Of a stretch of 64,000 nt of DNA, positions 13,440 through 25,451 are shown piece after piece. The position numbers and the translations under genes are program-made. Origin of the DNA: Oxyruncus cristatus (Eukaryota; Chordata; Aves; Passeriformes; Cotingidae); NCBI GenBank assembly GCA_013399855.1, contig VXAY01004334.1, positions 771,375 through 835,374 of the forward strand, in the 5' to 3' direction. The notes under the pieces are model-generated. The model searched no databases. It was not told where the DNA came from and was given only the letters and a program-made list of their open reading frames with translations. Every line of letters starts with the position of its first letter. Positions within the stretch are counted from its first letter, which is position 1.

Positions 13440-16400
13440 TTGTGCAGTTTGAGGTTTATTGCACTTCTCCTGTTTTTTGTAACGATTTATTGTCAGGGTT
13501 TCACTTCTTTTGGTTTAGTCATTTCAATATTCTTTCTACAACTCTTTTGGTTTGGCACATTTAGGTTTCTCTATTCCTTTGGGCTGGAATAAATAGATAT
13601 CAAATACACGCTACAACAGAGTTGTTCAGATATAATAATGACATCCTCACTAACTGGAATTTATCCAGTTTGTCTTCTGCGAAGTCCACCAGACCAAAGG
13701 AAGAATACGGTGGGTGTGTGCACTCACATACATATGCACTTGTGGGAGGACAGGAGAAATGTCACCTGAATGAGATCTGTTTAGTATATAGGAACATTTT
13801 GAGGCTTTTAGTCTTGCAGATAGAGGGATATGTGAAAACAGGTGCCCTCTTTGGAATAGAAAGTCTAAATGGTTCTCTTAATGCTAATACTGATTACCTT
13901 TAGAACTTAAGTGCTACAAAATCTAGTGACAAAGAACATACATATTTTGTGCTTCAACTTTCCCACAGGTGAATTTCCATTTAGCTCCCTCCAGCTAAAC
14001 TGCTGATCTCATGTTCTGCACTTTTTGTGTAAAAACCATCACATCCCTTGTTCCAATTACCTACATCAGAGTATTTTTTCCCAAAGAAGTATGAAAAATT
14101 TTCCTTTAAGAAAGTGATAGTGGCTTTATGTTTCCTTGTAGAGAAACATAAATCAAAATTATTGTATTACTCTGATTACAAAGACTTTTGCAAACTATAA
14201 CCCATCTGATAATTCAGAGCTTAGCTAGCAGAGCTTCTGTGTCTACAGAAAGAGTGGATTTTTGAGTCAAACCTGTGCCTTGAAAATAAAGATTAACATA
14301 GATCAGAGAGGAGACAGGAGAAAATGACTTAAGCTGATTGAATCTATAAGTCAAAGTTATAAGTACTTTTGTTGGCTTCATTTTTTAAATAATAGGATAG
14401 ATTTGCAAGTTGCGATTTTGATTTTAAATTTCAAACCATTTTATGACATGATCATACTGACTTTCAGAGGGGCTGAATTGTAAGGATATTTCTGTTTGTT
14501 CCTTCCTCCTTCAGAGGCAGGTGAAAGAAGGGGGAGAAGGATAGGAAACAAAGAAAAAGTTTAGGGAAGAAATACGCAAGGAATAATTTACCCCCAAAAA
14601 ATCTGTGAAAGATAATTTAACAGAAATTGAGTTACCAATTAATTTAATGGTTGCTGTAAAACCATAAATCAGACTATATGTAACAACTTTGGCATCTGAG
14701 CACAAAGCAGGAACTCCATCATAAAGAAACAAATAACAAAAAAAAAAAAACCTGACACTATACAAACCAAAACCTAGAAACCCTCTCCCCCAAAGCCGTG
14801 TGCATAAGTTTCAGTTGCCATCAAGACACAGCTTGTAAGATATAGACAACTTGGGTCACCTTCATCAGGTTTTTTAACTTTTTAGACCTGAGGAATCGTC
14901 CACATAGAGATTCATAAAGGTGATGTGTTCCACCAAAAGTTGCACGGTTTACAAAGCAAATATTTTCAGATTAAAATACACAGTCTCAGTCTCCTGCTGA
15001 GCTTATTGCCATGCAAACTGCTCTAATCTTCTAAGGCATCCATCCCTCTGTATGCTGATTTTTAAATAGGATAGAGTTTCATCTTTTTAACTATAATGGC
15101 TGGTGGGATCTGGAGGATTCTGTGATGCATCACTGCTATTAGAGCAAACTCAATAGGAGAATAAAAGCATTAGACATATTCCCTGTCTGCCCTAACACCC
15201 GTCAATTTTCTGCAACTTTCTACTGATGCAGTGTTGTAAGTTGACCAGCTTTTGGAAATGCCTCTGGCCTTCCTTATTCAGAACAGGCACATCAGAGGAT
15301 TCATTAGCCTTTTGGTGATATCTGTGAGGCCATTTTATATAAGCTGTCCATTACATCTGGTTTGTTATTTTAAAGCTTCACTTCATTCCTACATGAATGC
15401 TTTGCACTTGTGGAACATGTTTTTACTCAGCTTTTCTGTTAGGTCAAAGTAGAGCCCTTCTCTGTTCTTAAGAAGAGCACAACTTGAGTCATGTTCTTGG
15501 ACTAGTTTTAACATTCAGGATTAAGCAATATATGGTCTATGAGTACTCCCATTTTTTTGTTATTATCTGGAAAATTCTATCAGATCCTGAACACCAGTCT
15601 TGATTTGAAATTCTTATTGCTTTCATCAGTTGAACTTCTTTCTGTCCCCCATTTCTGTCTTTGCTGGTCTTTTAACACAGAAGTCCCTTTGTATCAGGTA
15701 CATGATTATCATCTCACTTGTCCTGAAAACTCTGTATTTATCAGTATTCTGTTTGAAAAGTACACTATCAATTCCTGTTGAACATACCAAAAATAATTAT
15801 GGATGAGTGCCCTGTCGTGTCTGTTAATTGAATGGCATATCCTCGACAAGAGAGTTCATCTAAACTGGCCAAGACAGCTGAAGGTGGTGACTGGGGAAAT
15901 CTCTACTAACAATGTTTTTGAAATGTCATACCTAATCAGCTGGAGTTGGCATTATCCCTCAAACCTCTTCCTTGTGTTGATGGCATAGAGAAATGAGCTG
16001 CCTTGCTTATAAATTAATTGTGAGACAGCTTTATTTTGAATTACCACATTTAATTCTGCTGCTGATTTAATTTGCTGTGATAAAATTAGTACAGTGCTTT
16101 TCCAGTTTTCCCTTTCCAATAAGCTGTACAATATAGCTGTCTGAAGAGGACATTCATTCAAGGAATATTATTTTTTTAAAAAATCATTGTCCTGCCTGCC
16201 AAGTGGAATTGAAGTCCTTCAGCATCAATCTGATCCTTCTATTCACTAAATACAGTATCTTAAAATATTCAGTGTGCTGCACAACAATATAGCCATGGGA
16301 TAACAATTATAGCAATAAGATCTGTCTGCCCAAGACTGTTTCCAACATCTGTTGCATATATATTCCCAAAAGATCTGGATTGATAAGATGAGAGCAGAAT

Positions 16401-17007
16401 ACCTTCAAATTATCCTGTTCAGGTTTATCAGACATGCCTTGAAGATACACAATTCTCTCTGTAAATACATAATCCAACTAAGTGCCACGTTAGGCACCTT
16501 CACTTTGAGACTGGATTCAAGACTATAATTTTTATTATTTTTTTCCAATTAGTTTGGGATGTATAGCTTGTAGAGGAGATGGTTAAGAAGGGATATTGCC
16601 CAAAGAATTGGTGTAAGCCTGGAGTAAGTGTTGGTAGCAGAAAGTAGATGCATTTAATGCTGTCAGCGCAGGGTAGGGTGAAAAAGCAGAGGGATTTGGG
16701 GGCAAAGGTCTGGACTAGGCTTCCAGCTGAGTTGAATTTTACAGGTTTTCAAAAACAATTTGACTAGCTGTGAATTATTACGTTCACGTGACATGTGGTA
16801 GCAGGGACAGGCCTGATACTAACAGGTCATTCCACTTCTATATGATTTTCAGAGATAAGACTGGCTTTATTCACAAAATAAATACCTGTGAGGTATTTAT
16901 TATCCACAGCTAAAGATCAGAAAATTAATATCAGAAATACTAACTTTCTTGATTTTATGAATCACTCCATCCTTTATTTTGTTTCTACAGCATCTAACAC
17001 TTCAAAG

Positions 17008-17135
17008 GTTCAGCTGGACAGGGTTGTTGGGACAACATGGGACATGTTGTCTAGATTGTGCCTTTGCCAAGAAGGGTTGGACTAGGGGATCGTTGAGGTA
17101 CCTTCCAACCTGGTATTCTATGATTCTGTGATTTT
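17008..17135 (+). mobile_element. CR1 LINE 3' tail, sense
   Basis: A diverged CR1 terminal fragment: a CAGCTGGACAGGGTTGTTGG segment, then GGGTTGGACTAGGGGATC, CCTTCCAACCTGG and the terminal TTCTATGATTCTGTGATT. The order of words and the TGATTCT tail are diagnostic of the CR1 3' end. Only about 130 bp remain. Confidence 0.88.
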
Positions 17136-18044
17136 ACTATTAAAATCTAATTTAAAGTAGATAAAAATCAAAATTTGTATTTAAAAGTTGTAGAAGCCAA
17201 TTGAATAAACTTGCTCACAGGTAGGAATCTGAATTATCTGGCATATAACTTGGCATTTTGGAGTTTTCTTGCTTTGTTTTGGAGACTTAAGTGATGCATT
17301 GGCTTTTTGCCTGCCCAGATGTCATGTTTGCTCCAATAGGGATTAGACAAACAAGTTAAAAGCATTCATTTTTTAAAAAGATTTTTACGTAAATTATTTT
17401 TGAAGGGAATCAACTTTTCTCTGAGTTATGTGCAGCTAAACATAACATCATTATGCCAGTGCAGGGGAACTAGAAAGTAAATTTGACTGAGCAGGGCTGA
17501 AACAGTCCAGATCTCCTTACAGTTGAGAGTGAAATATAAGATTTAGGTAATCAAACTGGTAATGTAATTTTTATTTTAAAATAATTAGATTTCCACCTGT
17601 TTGCAGTCCCAAATAGTAAGTGTAAAAGCTTTTCAAGGAATTTGTTTTAATTTTTGGCTTGATTTCAGCCTTCTTTAGGACCGTCTAGCTGACTTCCTGC
17701 TTTAATAGCTGCTCAAACTTTCTTGAACTGTGCAGACCTACTATACGGTTACCAGGCCAGCTTAGCCGTTCTCCTTACCCCTTCAAAGGATGCTTGTGGC
17801 AAGCTGATATAAAAATTGCTTTTACAGCATAGAGATGACCTGACCACTGCTTAAAATCAAGCCAAACCCCTGTAGTACAGAGATCCTGAAAGAAGCAATT
17901 GTAACACTCCTGCAGCTGTGAGGGGGAAAAAGAAATGGGAGCTCATCATGAGGGATGAATTCAGGAGTCCACACTTGACTCGGGGGCTGGATTGCTTCAG
18001 CAGTCCTTCACCTGGGGTTTCGTCTGGAGGGACATTTTTTCACA

Positions 18045-18070
18045 CAGCAGCAGCAGCAGCAGCAGCAGCA
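18045..18070 (+). repeat. (CAG)8 microsatellite
   Basis: Eight uninterrupted CAG units plus two bases inside intron. It is not in any recognised coding frame. Likely length-polymorphic. Confidence 0.95.
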
Positions 18071-18205
18071 TGTAACCCAACAACACGGTTCTGGTGATGA
18101 AGTCTACATACTTCCTCATTAAGTAGCTTAAGATATGCCTAATTACATAAAGCTAATCACAGAGGCTGAGGTGGAAAAAGATTATATACCCAACCATATA
18201 TATAT

Positions 18206-18260
18206 AGGTTTCTATATGCATGTAAGAGAAATAGGTTTCTAATATGCATGTAAGAGAAAT
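18206..18260 (+). repeat. Tandem duplication, 27/28-bp unit
   Basis: A unit beginning AGGTTTCTATATGCATGTAA at 18206-18232 is repeated at 18233-18260 with one inserted A. Recent local duplication in intron; no function apparent. Confidence 0.9.
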
Positions 18261-19925
18261 TTGTACTCTGTCACAGTACAAGTGATTGAAATGTTGCTTT
18301 TGTAGAAAAGGAGATGTGAAATACAATTTCTCTCACTGATACTCGTCCTTTTTTTCTAGCATTAGACTGCACAGAGGAACATTAATATTCCTCCTTGTTC
18401 CTCCAGACATTGCAAAAACATTAGAACATAAGGATTGTGTCCAAATGCTTTATCAATTTAATTTCTCAAGTTGGCTTAGTTTTTGTATCTCCAAGTTTCA
18501 TTCATGGTAGTGAAAAATTGGTAATATTGTTGGTGGGTTTTGGTGTATTTTTCTGATATTAATCAATAGGTAAAAAGGGTTACTTGAATTCCAAAAGGTA
18601 GAAGATTGTTTTAATGCAAAAGCACCATTCTTAAGTCTCAGCTGGTATCCAATCAAAAGCGAAAATGCACATAGTGGTGACTGATGTTTCCAAAAGGTGT
18701 ATGCATTAAAGGTAATGGATATTAAGAACCCTGGATAAAAGTGAAGTGTCAGCAGGTACTTGCTGTATGTAATTATTTTTGCTCATACTACTAATTTTCA
18801 AACACCTTTTTGACACCACAAAAATATCTGTGAAAGTTGAGCTAGAAATAATTTTAATTACAGACTCTACACGTCACTGAATTTGATTTGCTAGTACAAG
18901 AGATTGCAATGACAGCCTCTACCTCTTTGTATGATTTGTACTTCGTACTCTTGCTTAATAGTCATCCTTCCCTTATATCTGGTGCACAATCCTGTGGGAC
19001 TCTGAGGCTTGTAGGTTTTTTGCCTGCATTTGGTAGTGATACTCACAACAGGATAGGTTTCATGCTAAAAGCTAATGCCCTTAATCAGCTAAGGGAAGGT
19101 AAGAGCTTTAAGAATGATTTGTGTTGAACCCTCTTCCCACAATACTGTGTCTCATAAGGGATCCTGAAGAATCACAATGCGTTGGATTTGCATTTCCAGA
19201 CAGCTCTGCTGCCAGTAGATGGTGAGGCAGATTGAAGTGGTTTGCTGTTAACACCATCAAAATATGTTTTCAGTGAAAGTATTGAGTAACTGAATCTGCA
19301 ATTTTTAGCAATAATGTTATGAGCAAAATATTACACACTAAATATGTTTTATATCTCTTCTGCTGTTTGAGAATGTGATCAGTTCTGTAGAGATGCAGCC
19401 TGCACTTTGGTCTTCTCAGTTTAACCTTTTCAGCTCTTCTAGAAGATGATTGCCTTGAAAACCTTTTAAAACACACTTTAATTTTCTCACTGTTTCATCA
19501 GCCCAACATAGGTTAGCTTTGGGTTCTTAATCACTTAGCACAATGCAAGTGCACTTCAAGCCATTTTGAAAGGAATCATTCATCATGGTTGTTTGATTGC
19601 ATGAAATAAAAACAATATCCTTTCCTATCAGACATTTACAGTAGATCAGAATGAAAATTCAAACGTTGAAAGCTGCTTCCTCAAACAATGACAAAAAGTA
19701 GTCATGAGCGAATGAGAGCTCAAACACTTCAGTCATTCTTAGTTCCACAAATAGGTTTCGCTTTTGTTCAAGCTTCCTGTATTTTGTGAGCTTGTATGTG
19801 TTCAACAGTGAGCTATGAACAGCAGAAGCAGTTACTTTAATTTTTTAATCATGTGGCAAAACAGTAAAATATCTGCAATGTATTTCATGGACAAAGATTC
19901 CAAACTGTCTAACTTATTTCAACAG

Positions 19926-20005
19926 GCAAGCAGTCCTACAACAGGAACAGCTCCCAGGAGTCAGTCACGGTTGTCTGTCTGCCCTTCCACTCAGGACATT
20001 TGTAG
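19926..20005 (+). CDS. MARCHF1: MARCHF1 exon: linker to RING-CH, first zinc Cys
   Basis: An 80-nt exon bounded by TTTCAACAG and GTATGTAC. It enters at phase 0 directly after the Lys codon of 7267-7317 and ends with two bases (AG) of a split Arg codon. Its 26 whole codons read [19 protein letters not shown] then PSTQDIC, closely matching MARCHF1 and differing from the paralogue MARCHF8. The final Cys is the first zinc ligand of the RING-CH domain; the rest is encoded at 32811-32991. The AG remainder gives Arg whether joined to A (cassette, 20278) or G (RING exon, 32811), so skipping and including the cassette are both in frame. Upstream residues are Ser/Thr/Pro-rich and probably disordered. 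Confidence 0.96.
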
Positions 20006-20277
20006 GTATGTACTGAGAAAAATGTACTCTAATATGGCTGATACTTGTTATTTGTTTTTATTAAATACTATATAGCTCTTGCTTCTGCTTAACTTTATTC
20101 ATAATTTACATAGACTTTAGTTTTCTTTTGTTCTCTCTGGTTTTGTTTATGCTTTTTAGTCTCATGTTTTTCTATTAAAATTCATGTTCTCATTTTCATC
20201 CTTTTTTTTTGTGATTTCTCTCTTTCCATCCACCCTTACCATTTCCATCCCTTTCCTTTGCTTACTGCTTTGTCTAG
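20006..20277 (+). other. MARCHF1: Short intron before the cassette exon
   Basis: A 272-bp intron, very short compared with the 11-17 kb introns around it, running from GTATGTAC to TTTGTCTAG. Its last 150 bases are strongly pyrimidine-rich, which should favour recognition of the cassette's acceptor. No other feature seen. Confidence 0.85.
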
Positions 20278-21015
20278 ATCTACTACCTTGCATGACTTGT
20301 CAGAAGATGAGCTTGAACATGCAACCCCTGTCATGGTGCTGACCCCTTCTAATAGGCAGTGTGGTAAGAAACATGTAAAACGAAGGTTTAGGCGGAAAAG
20401 AGAGACTGGAGACAATGGTGAGCACACAGAAAAGCAAGGAAGGGGGAAAGACTGTAAATTGCATCCTGAGCCTCCGAGATCCAGCTGGAATGCATCTGAT
20501 TCATCATCATCTTCAGATGAGAGTCAGTGGGCTCAGGCTAGGAGGAGAGCAAGAGAAAAGGCCAGACTGGCCAGGAGAGGGAGAAGAAACAATAGATCAT
20601 GCAGTAACCAGGATGGGTCCTCAAACAATAATGCTGTTGAACTTGTCACCTTGGGGACAGTGGGAAAAAAGAAACAAGAGGTATCTGACCCTGAGAATTC
20701 TACTTTAAACCACCGCCGAAGGGTTCCAAGGCTTAAGGAATCACAGTCTTCAGCATCATCTCAGGAAGCAAGGATTTCCTCAAGAAAATGTGGGAAAAGC
20801 AAAGGGAAAAGCTACCACAGAGATCGTCAGCCTGCGCCTTTCTTTAGACACAGTAAAGATTTGAAGGACTCCTTTGCAGAGGCAGGCTCTGGCAGTGATG
20901 CTCTGGCAGTCCCAGATAATGGAGCCCCTGCTGTGGCAGGGCCTACTGTGCCTCATGCTGTTCAGAAGCCTCCAGTGTTCTATGATGACTGGTCTGATGA
21001 CTTAGAAGTATGCAG
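20278..21015 (+). CDS. MARCHF1: MARCHF1 long-isoform cassette exon (basic/Ser-rich)
   Basis: A 738-nt open exon between TTTGTCTAG and the GTTAGTCC donor. It begins with the last base of a split Arg codon, has 245 whole codons and ends in AG, so it is a symmetric phase-2 cassette adding 246 residues. The protein has two very basic clusters (cassette residues about 31-41, KHVKRRFRRKR, and 88-103, rich in RRR, REK and RRGRR), an acidic Ser run at 74-81 (DSSSSSDE), a low-complexity Ser/Lys/Arg middle, a Pro/Ala-rich stretch near 212-232 and a conserved-looking end, PPVFYDDWSDDLEVC. The final Cys restores the first RING-CH zinc ligand. A comparable large exon occurs in long forms of MARCHF8 and MARCHF1, from general knowledge. 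The basic clusters look like nuclear-localisation or nucleic-acid-binding segments, which is odd for an endosomal membrane ligase; their function is not known to me. A spurious open frame continues past the donor to 21130. Confidence 0.88.
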
Positions 21016-21344
21016 GTTAGTCCCTAATAAGAAAGATTTAACGTTCTTAAGAGGAATTTTTCACTGCCATGCTCTGAGTGCCCTTCTCTTGAGTGCTTTC
21101 TGTCACTGTTTCTTAGTAATAAACTGCTAGGCAGGCCACAGGAAATAACACAAGAACCTTTGCTACAGAAAAGTTAGCATATCTCAATCTGAAGACATAC
21201 TTCTCTTACTTAAAAACAGCAATCCTACAAGGGAATCAGATGTTTTCCTTTCCTCTTATCTATCTTCTTGAAGAGGGACCCGCTGTGTCCTCTGAGTATT
21301 GCTGTGTTTTAAATTTTGAGCCAGAGGCAGAGAATGAAACAGGG

Positions 21345-21418
21345 TGCCAGATAGCTCAATATAATGGGATATAGAGCTTTTCCTCCTTAGATGATCAGTT
21401 CAAATCCAGCTTTGGTCC
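21345..21418 (+). mobile_element. tRNA-derived SINE remnant (tRNA-Lys-like head)
   Basis: A degenerate tRNA-like head. A-box-like ATAGCTCAAT starts at 21351-21352 and a B-box-like AGTTCAAATCC starts at 21397, about 45 nt apart, the normal spacing. GCTC (21354-21357) pairs perfectly with GAGC (21374-21377) as a D-stem. The seven bases at 21345-21351 pair in six positions (with wobbles) with the seven after 21410 as an acceptor stem. The ATAGCTCA word is typical of tRNA-Lys. The D-loop is too long and the T-stem is mostly broken, so this is not a functional tRNA. Ancient Lys-derived SINEs are known in amniotes; the family here is not assigned. Confidence 0.4.
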
Positions 21419-22679
21419 CTGTTTGTAATTTTTCATTGACTTATATTAAATGAATTTATGGTTTTGATTCAGTGTCCTCTAGAGTTGTCATTACCTCAGG
21501 AATCTGATGGATGGTGCCTTCAAAACATCCTCTCTAGTGTGACATAATTTGTATGGGACTTTGCGGTGCCAACCACCTCTACACTGTGGATGTGTAGCGG
21601 CTGTGTAATTCAGTACCTGTCACAAGGATTAGAATGATATAAAAGGATGATTGGGCAGCATAAACATATTAAAATAAGCTTTGGAAAAGCAACACCAAGA
21701 GTTCTCTTTAGTTCAGAAGTTCAGAATTCTGACAATCTGACGCCCTTGGTGTGAAGCATGCAACCATAAGGTAAGCATTTTACTCTGGAAATGAGAACAA
21801 GCTAGCCACTTCTGAGCTAACATCCAAATTTGGAGTACACAGCTGGGAGGTCTTGAATTACTTAATTTAGTGGTAAATGAAAATGCAGAATCCCGTAAGT
21901 TTAACAGAACTGAAACAAGCATTTCTTTTTTTTTTTTCCCTCACAAAACTTGTGAGCCAGCATTGACTCTCATCTACAAAATGTAAATCAGACTTAGTTT
22001 CTTCATATGGTAACCTAAAACTTCTCACTTTTCTTTGCTGGGAAGAAATTTGCGTGGAAATGTAAACACAGTCAGGATGAGGAAGTTCATGATGCCACAT
22101 CAGGCAGTTTCACAGCATACTTTAAGATCGTAACACGGTACAAAGATCCTAGTTCTAAAAAGAAAAAAGGTAACATGCAGGCCTTGTGTTTTTTCACAGC
22201 AGAAGATTTAAGCCATTGCTAATACAGCTAGTGCTATGCTTGTTATACTTACCAAGAAATAAATACACATTTCCATTGTCTGACCATTGTCTGTCAGGAT
22301 AATTTATGATTCTTCAGAGCAAAGACCAGCTGGTTTTGTACATGAGCTTGTATATCAGGATCAGACCACTGGCTTTTGACCTCTTCACTGTATGGAAATG
22401 CAAAGAAACAGCAACCGTGGTAACCATATTACTTGAAATGTATATACAGTGTATGATGCAGGGGTGTGCATGGATAACTAGTTCAAAATCTTCAGAGTTG
22501 TCTTAAATTTCTGAACCACCAAGCCTGCATGTATTGAAGATCCAGTGTAGTACACAGAGTACATGTATAATAGGTCATTTAATAATTATTAAGAATCTAA
22601 ATGAAAAAAATGTTCAGCATGGGTCTTTCTATGAGCTTAACTGTTCGGTGTTATATATGTATAAATTAAAGTTTTGTTT

Positions 22680-22695
22680 TATATATATATATATT
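22680..22695. repeat. (TA)n microsatellite
   Basis: Uninterrupted alternating T and A, about eight units, in intron. Confidence 0.9.
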
Positions 22696-24942
22696 CAAGT
22701 TTTGTAATTGTCTCATGTAGATTAATCCTAACTGTTGCCCAAGTCACCAAACTTTGACTTTGCTTTGAGATGAAAAGTGGACTTTTCTTTTATCTGTCTT
22801 CTCAACCCATTGAATTTTATTATAATTATTCAGGCACTGTTTGTAAGGTTTGAAGCTTGGTTCAAGGGTGGACCTTTTGGATGTGCATGCAAATTTTTCA
22901 GGCAGACATGTTTAACTGAGGAAAGTTGAAAGGTTTTGACAAGTGTGTGCCCCTAGGCTTACTATCAGTGGAGATGCTCTTTGAAAAACCAGTGTTAATA
23001 TGGTTGTTTTAACTACCAATTCAGTAGTTTCTGGTTTTCAGAACAGGTCCTTGCACCTAATTGATTCATGATCTATGGTAAGTTTTTCTTCAGATTCATA
23101 ATCTAGCATCTGAAACAAACAAACAAAAAAGAATAATTACATGTCAATGTAGCTGAGCATATAGACACCGTTTTTCTGCATGAAGAATAGAAAAAAGGAC
23201 AGAGGATTTGTGATGTTTATTCTAAGACTGGATTAGCATAGCTGGTTGTGATGTGGAAAATTTGTTTTCCTGGGGTGTTTCTTCAAGCCTTTCATCCTAG
23301 CTGTTCATATCTTCTGGTTGGTATGACAACACTGACTGAAAGGAATGGCCCTCACCTAAATGGGATTGTGTGGAAATAGCAGAGGAACAGGGATCTTAAA
23401 CATATCTTGGTGCCAGTTATTTTGGTTTTTAAGTTTTTGGCGAGACTTTTCCTTTATTTCCTCATGAATTGTTGACAGTGGAACACCACTGTAAGCAGTT
23501 TCTTCAATATGCATTTAGCAACATGAGCAGGAATGTGACAGGACACATCCAATTCCAGCTTAAGCACATTAGTCAGATAAAGTCTAGTACCGTGGTGTGG
23601 TGCAATATATTCTTCAGCTAGTCTAAAGCAATCCTCTTAGTCACTTCATGTGAAACATTTGCCCTTCTACTGTCACTGCTTCTTTGTTTTCAAAGTGATG
23701 AAACAATGTTACAGCATCAATGATGCTCTTTACAATCTCTTCCCTGAACTACTGCTTTCTTCTGGAATCCATTAGAAGGCAAGGATTCTGCTTCTGAGAT
23801 TAGGGGCAACGTAAGTTCTACCCATGCTGAGTTGTTTTGGCACACAATTTTATTTTATTTTAAGATTCACAGGATAGGCTTTCTAAATCACACAGTTGCA
23901 TACCCCTTTTCCTAAGTTGCCTTGTGTCTGAGATTTTCTTCCTATATGCTTTATGCTGGAATTTGCCATGTGGCTTGAGGCACAGCCTCAGAAATAGCTT
24001 TCTTTGCTCTGTGTGTGGATAATCTCCCTGAAGGGAACAGCTATGTGTGAGACATGATAAAGTGAATGGATTGTGAGGATTTAGTCCCATGGATTTTCAC
24101 ATGGGAATTACTAAGGAAAGAAAATGGGATAGTTGATATTACCACTAGTGCACCGTAAGTGCTTTGTGTTTTGGATCTAAATTAATCTTATGGTATTTTT
24201 ATTATTGATGATGGGAGAGTTGAAAGATATTTTCTGTTTGACTGGTTGGGCTTCTGATGTAAAATCATTTTGTAGTACTGATTCAGTCATTTCAGCCAAA
24301 CCACATGCACTTAAATAAGGCAGAGTTTCTCACTTTGAAAAAAATGCTTATTGGAAGTTGAATTTTGATTTTGTTGAACTCTCTGAATGACTGTTTATGC
24401 AGTCAGGTAATAGCAGGCCCTCATTTGAGAAGTAACTAGAAGAGTACGGCATGCCAGAAGACAGGTAGAGATGGGGAGAAGAAATAAAGAAGATGATGTT
24501 GATTTATGCAATCTGCAGAATCTATTTGAAGTATAATTTTTAAAAATTAGTTTTTAAAAGCTAATGTGAAATTTAAAGGCCATTACAAACTTTGGAAAAG
24601 ACTAATATGGGCATTTTTGTGTGTTAACACAATCACAGATAGGAAGAAATAGTGTATATTGCACATAACTAGAAGAAATATGATTATGTACTTTCTCTCT
24701 GGGAAATCAAGTGTTGTAACAGGTTATTTTTCATAATGTTAATTAGTAGAACCTGCAAAAAAATAGTATCTTGCATGAAAACACTTACATTCTGAAATAT
24801 TCAGGTAGAGGAGTGCTCACACAATCAACAGACAGAAAGCTGCTTTGGAGGAAACAAGTCCTTGAGGAAAAAAAGAGAAAGTTGAACAGTAGATAGATAT
24901 ATTTATAGGTTTAAATTCTACCATTGATATTTAACACTCATT

Positions 24943-25451
24943 TTAACTATTTATACTGAAACCATGATGTTGGATCCAGTGAATAAACTGTAGTGCAGAA
25001 TATGTATACTTGAAATACCATCCAGAGCCCTCTAAAATCCCTGTAAAATTGGAAAATGCTCTACTTCTAGCCTTTAGTGTTTGGCTCAAGAGGGTTCCTG
25101 GCCTGTTTCTCCCTGGGACGTTAGTGCATACCTTGTGTGGTCTGGATGACACGTTCATTGGGAGCTAAGTCTCTGAATCTTGTCCTGCATGTCCTCCTCA
25201 CCCGTTCCTTCAAAAGAACTGTGACTGCTACTTACCTTCCCATTCAGAGCCTTATTTTTGCAAGGTGACTTTTTGATAGGAATCTCCTCCTTCTTGAGGA
25301 ATATCCTCCCCTGTATGATGGTCTGGTGGTTCATCAGTCTTTGAAGCAATCTGAAATTCTGGTTACTTCTGTTCTCTGCCTGATGGTTCAAAGCCCCATC
25401 TGTCACCTCTTTAGCCATCTGGTTATACAGTCTCTTTTGGAAGCTCTCCAT
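24943..25451 (-). pseudogene. Unidentified coding-like stretch, possible retropseudogene
   Basis: On the minus strand a 98-codon frame (25451 to 25155) ends in a TGA that overlaps, by one base shift, the ATG of a 71-codon frame (25158 to 24943). Together they give about 165 residues of balanced composition, with words such as ALNHQAENRSNQNFRLLQ and, after the shift, SSRPHKVCTNVPGRNRPG. This looks more protein-like than the low-complexity frames in the rest of the intron. No splice sites or poly(A) tail are obvious, and a stop codon precedes the first ATG in frame. I do not recognise the family. It may be a frameshifted retrocopy inserted antisense to MARCHF1, or chance. Confidence 0.25.

Larger units (their letters stand above)
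7318..19925 (+). other. MARCHF1: MARCHF1 intron, 12.6 kb
   Basis: Intron running from GTATGTG at 7318 to TTTCAACAG at 19925. No coding exon was recognised inside it; the open frames are short and lack family resemblance or paired splice sites. It holds a G-quadruplex motif (13422-13439), two adjacent palindromes (13253-13290), a CR1 3' tail (17008-17135), a CAG microsatellite (18045-18070) and a 27-bp tandem duplication (18206-18260). The remainder is AT-rich with poly-T or poly-A runs. Confidence 0.9.

Noticed and set aside
20415..20708. 97-codon + frame overlapping the cassette
   Set aside because: Shadow frame; the cassette's other frame is open across the whole exon, agrees in phase with both neighbours and has the RING-leading DDWSDDLEVC end.
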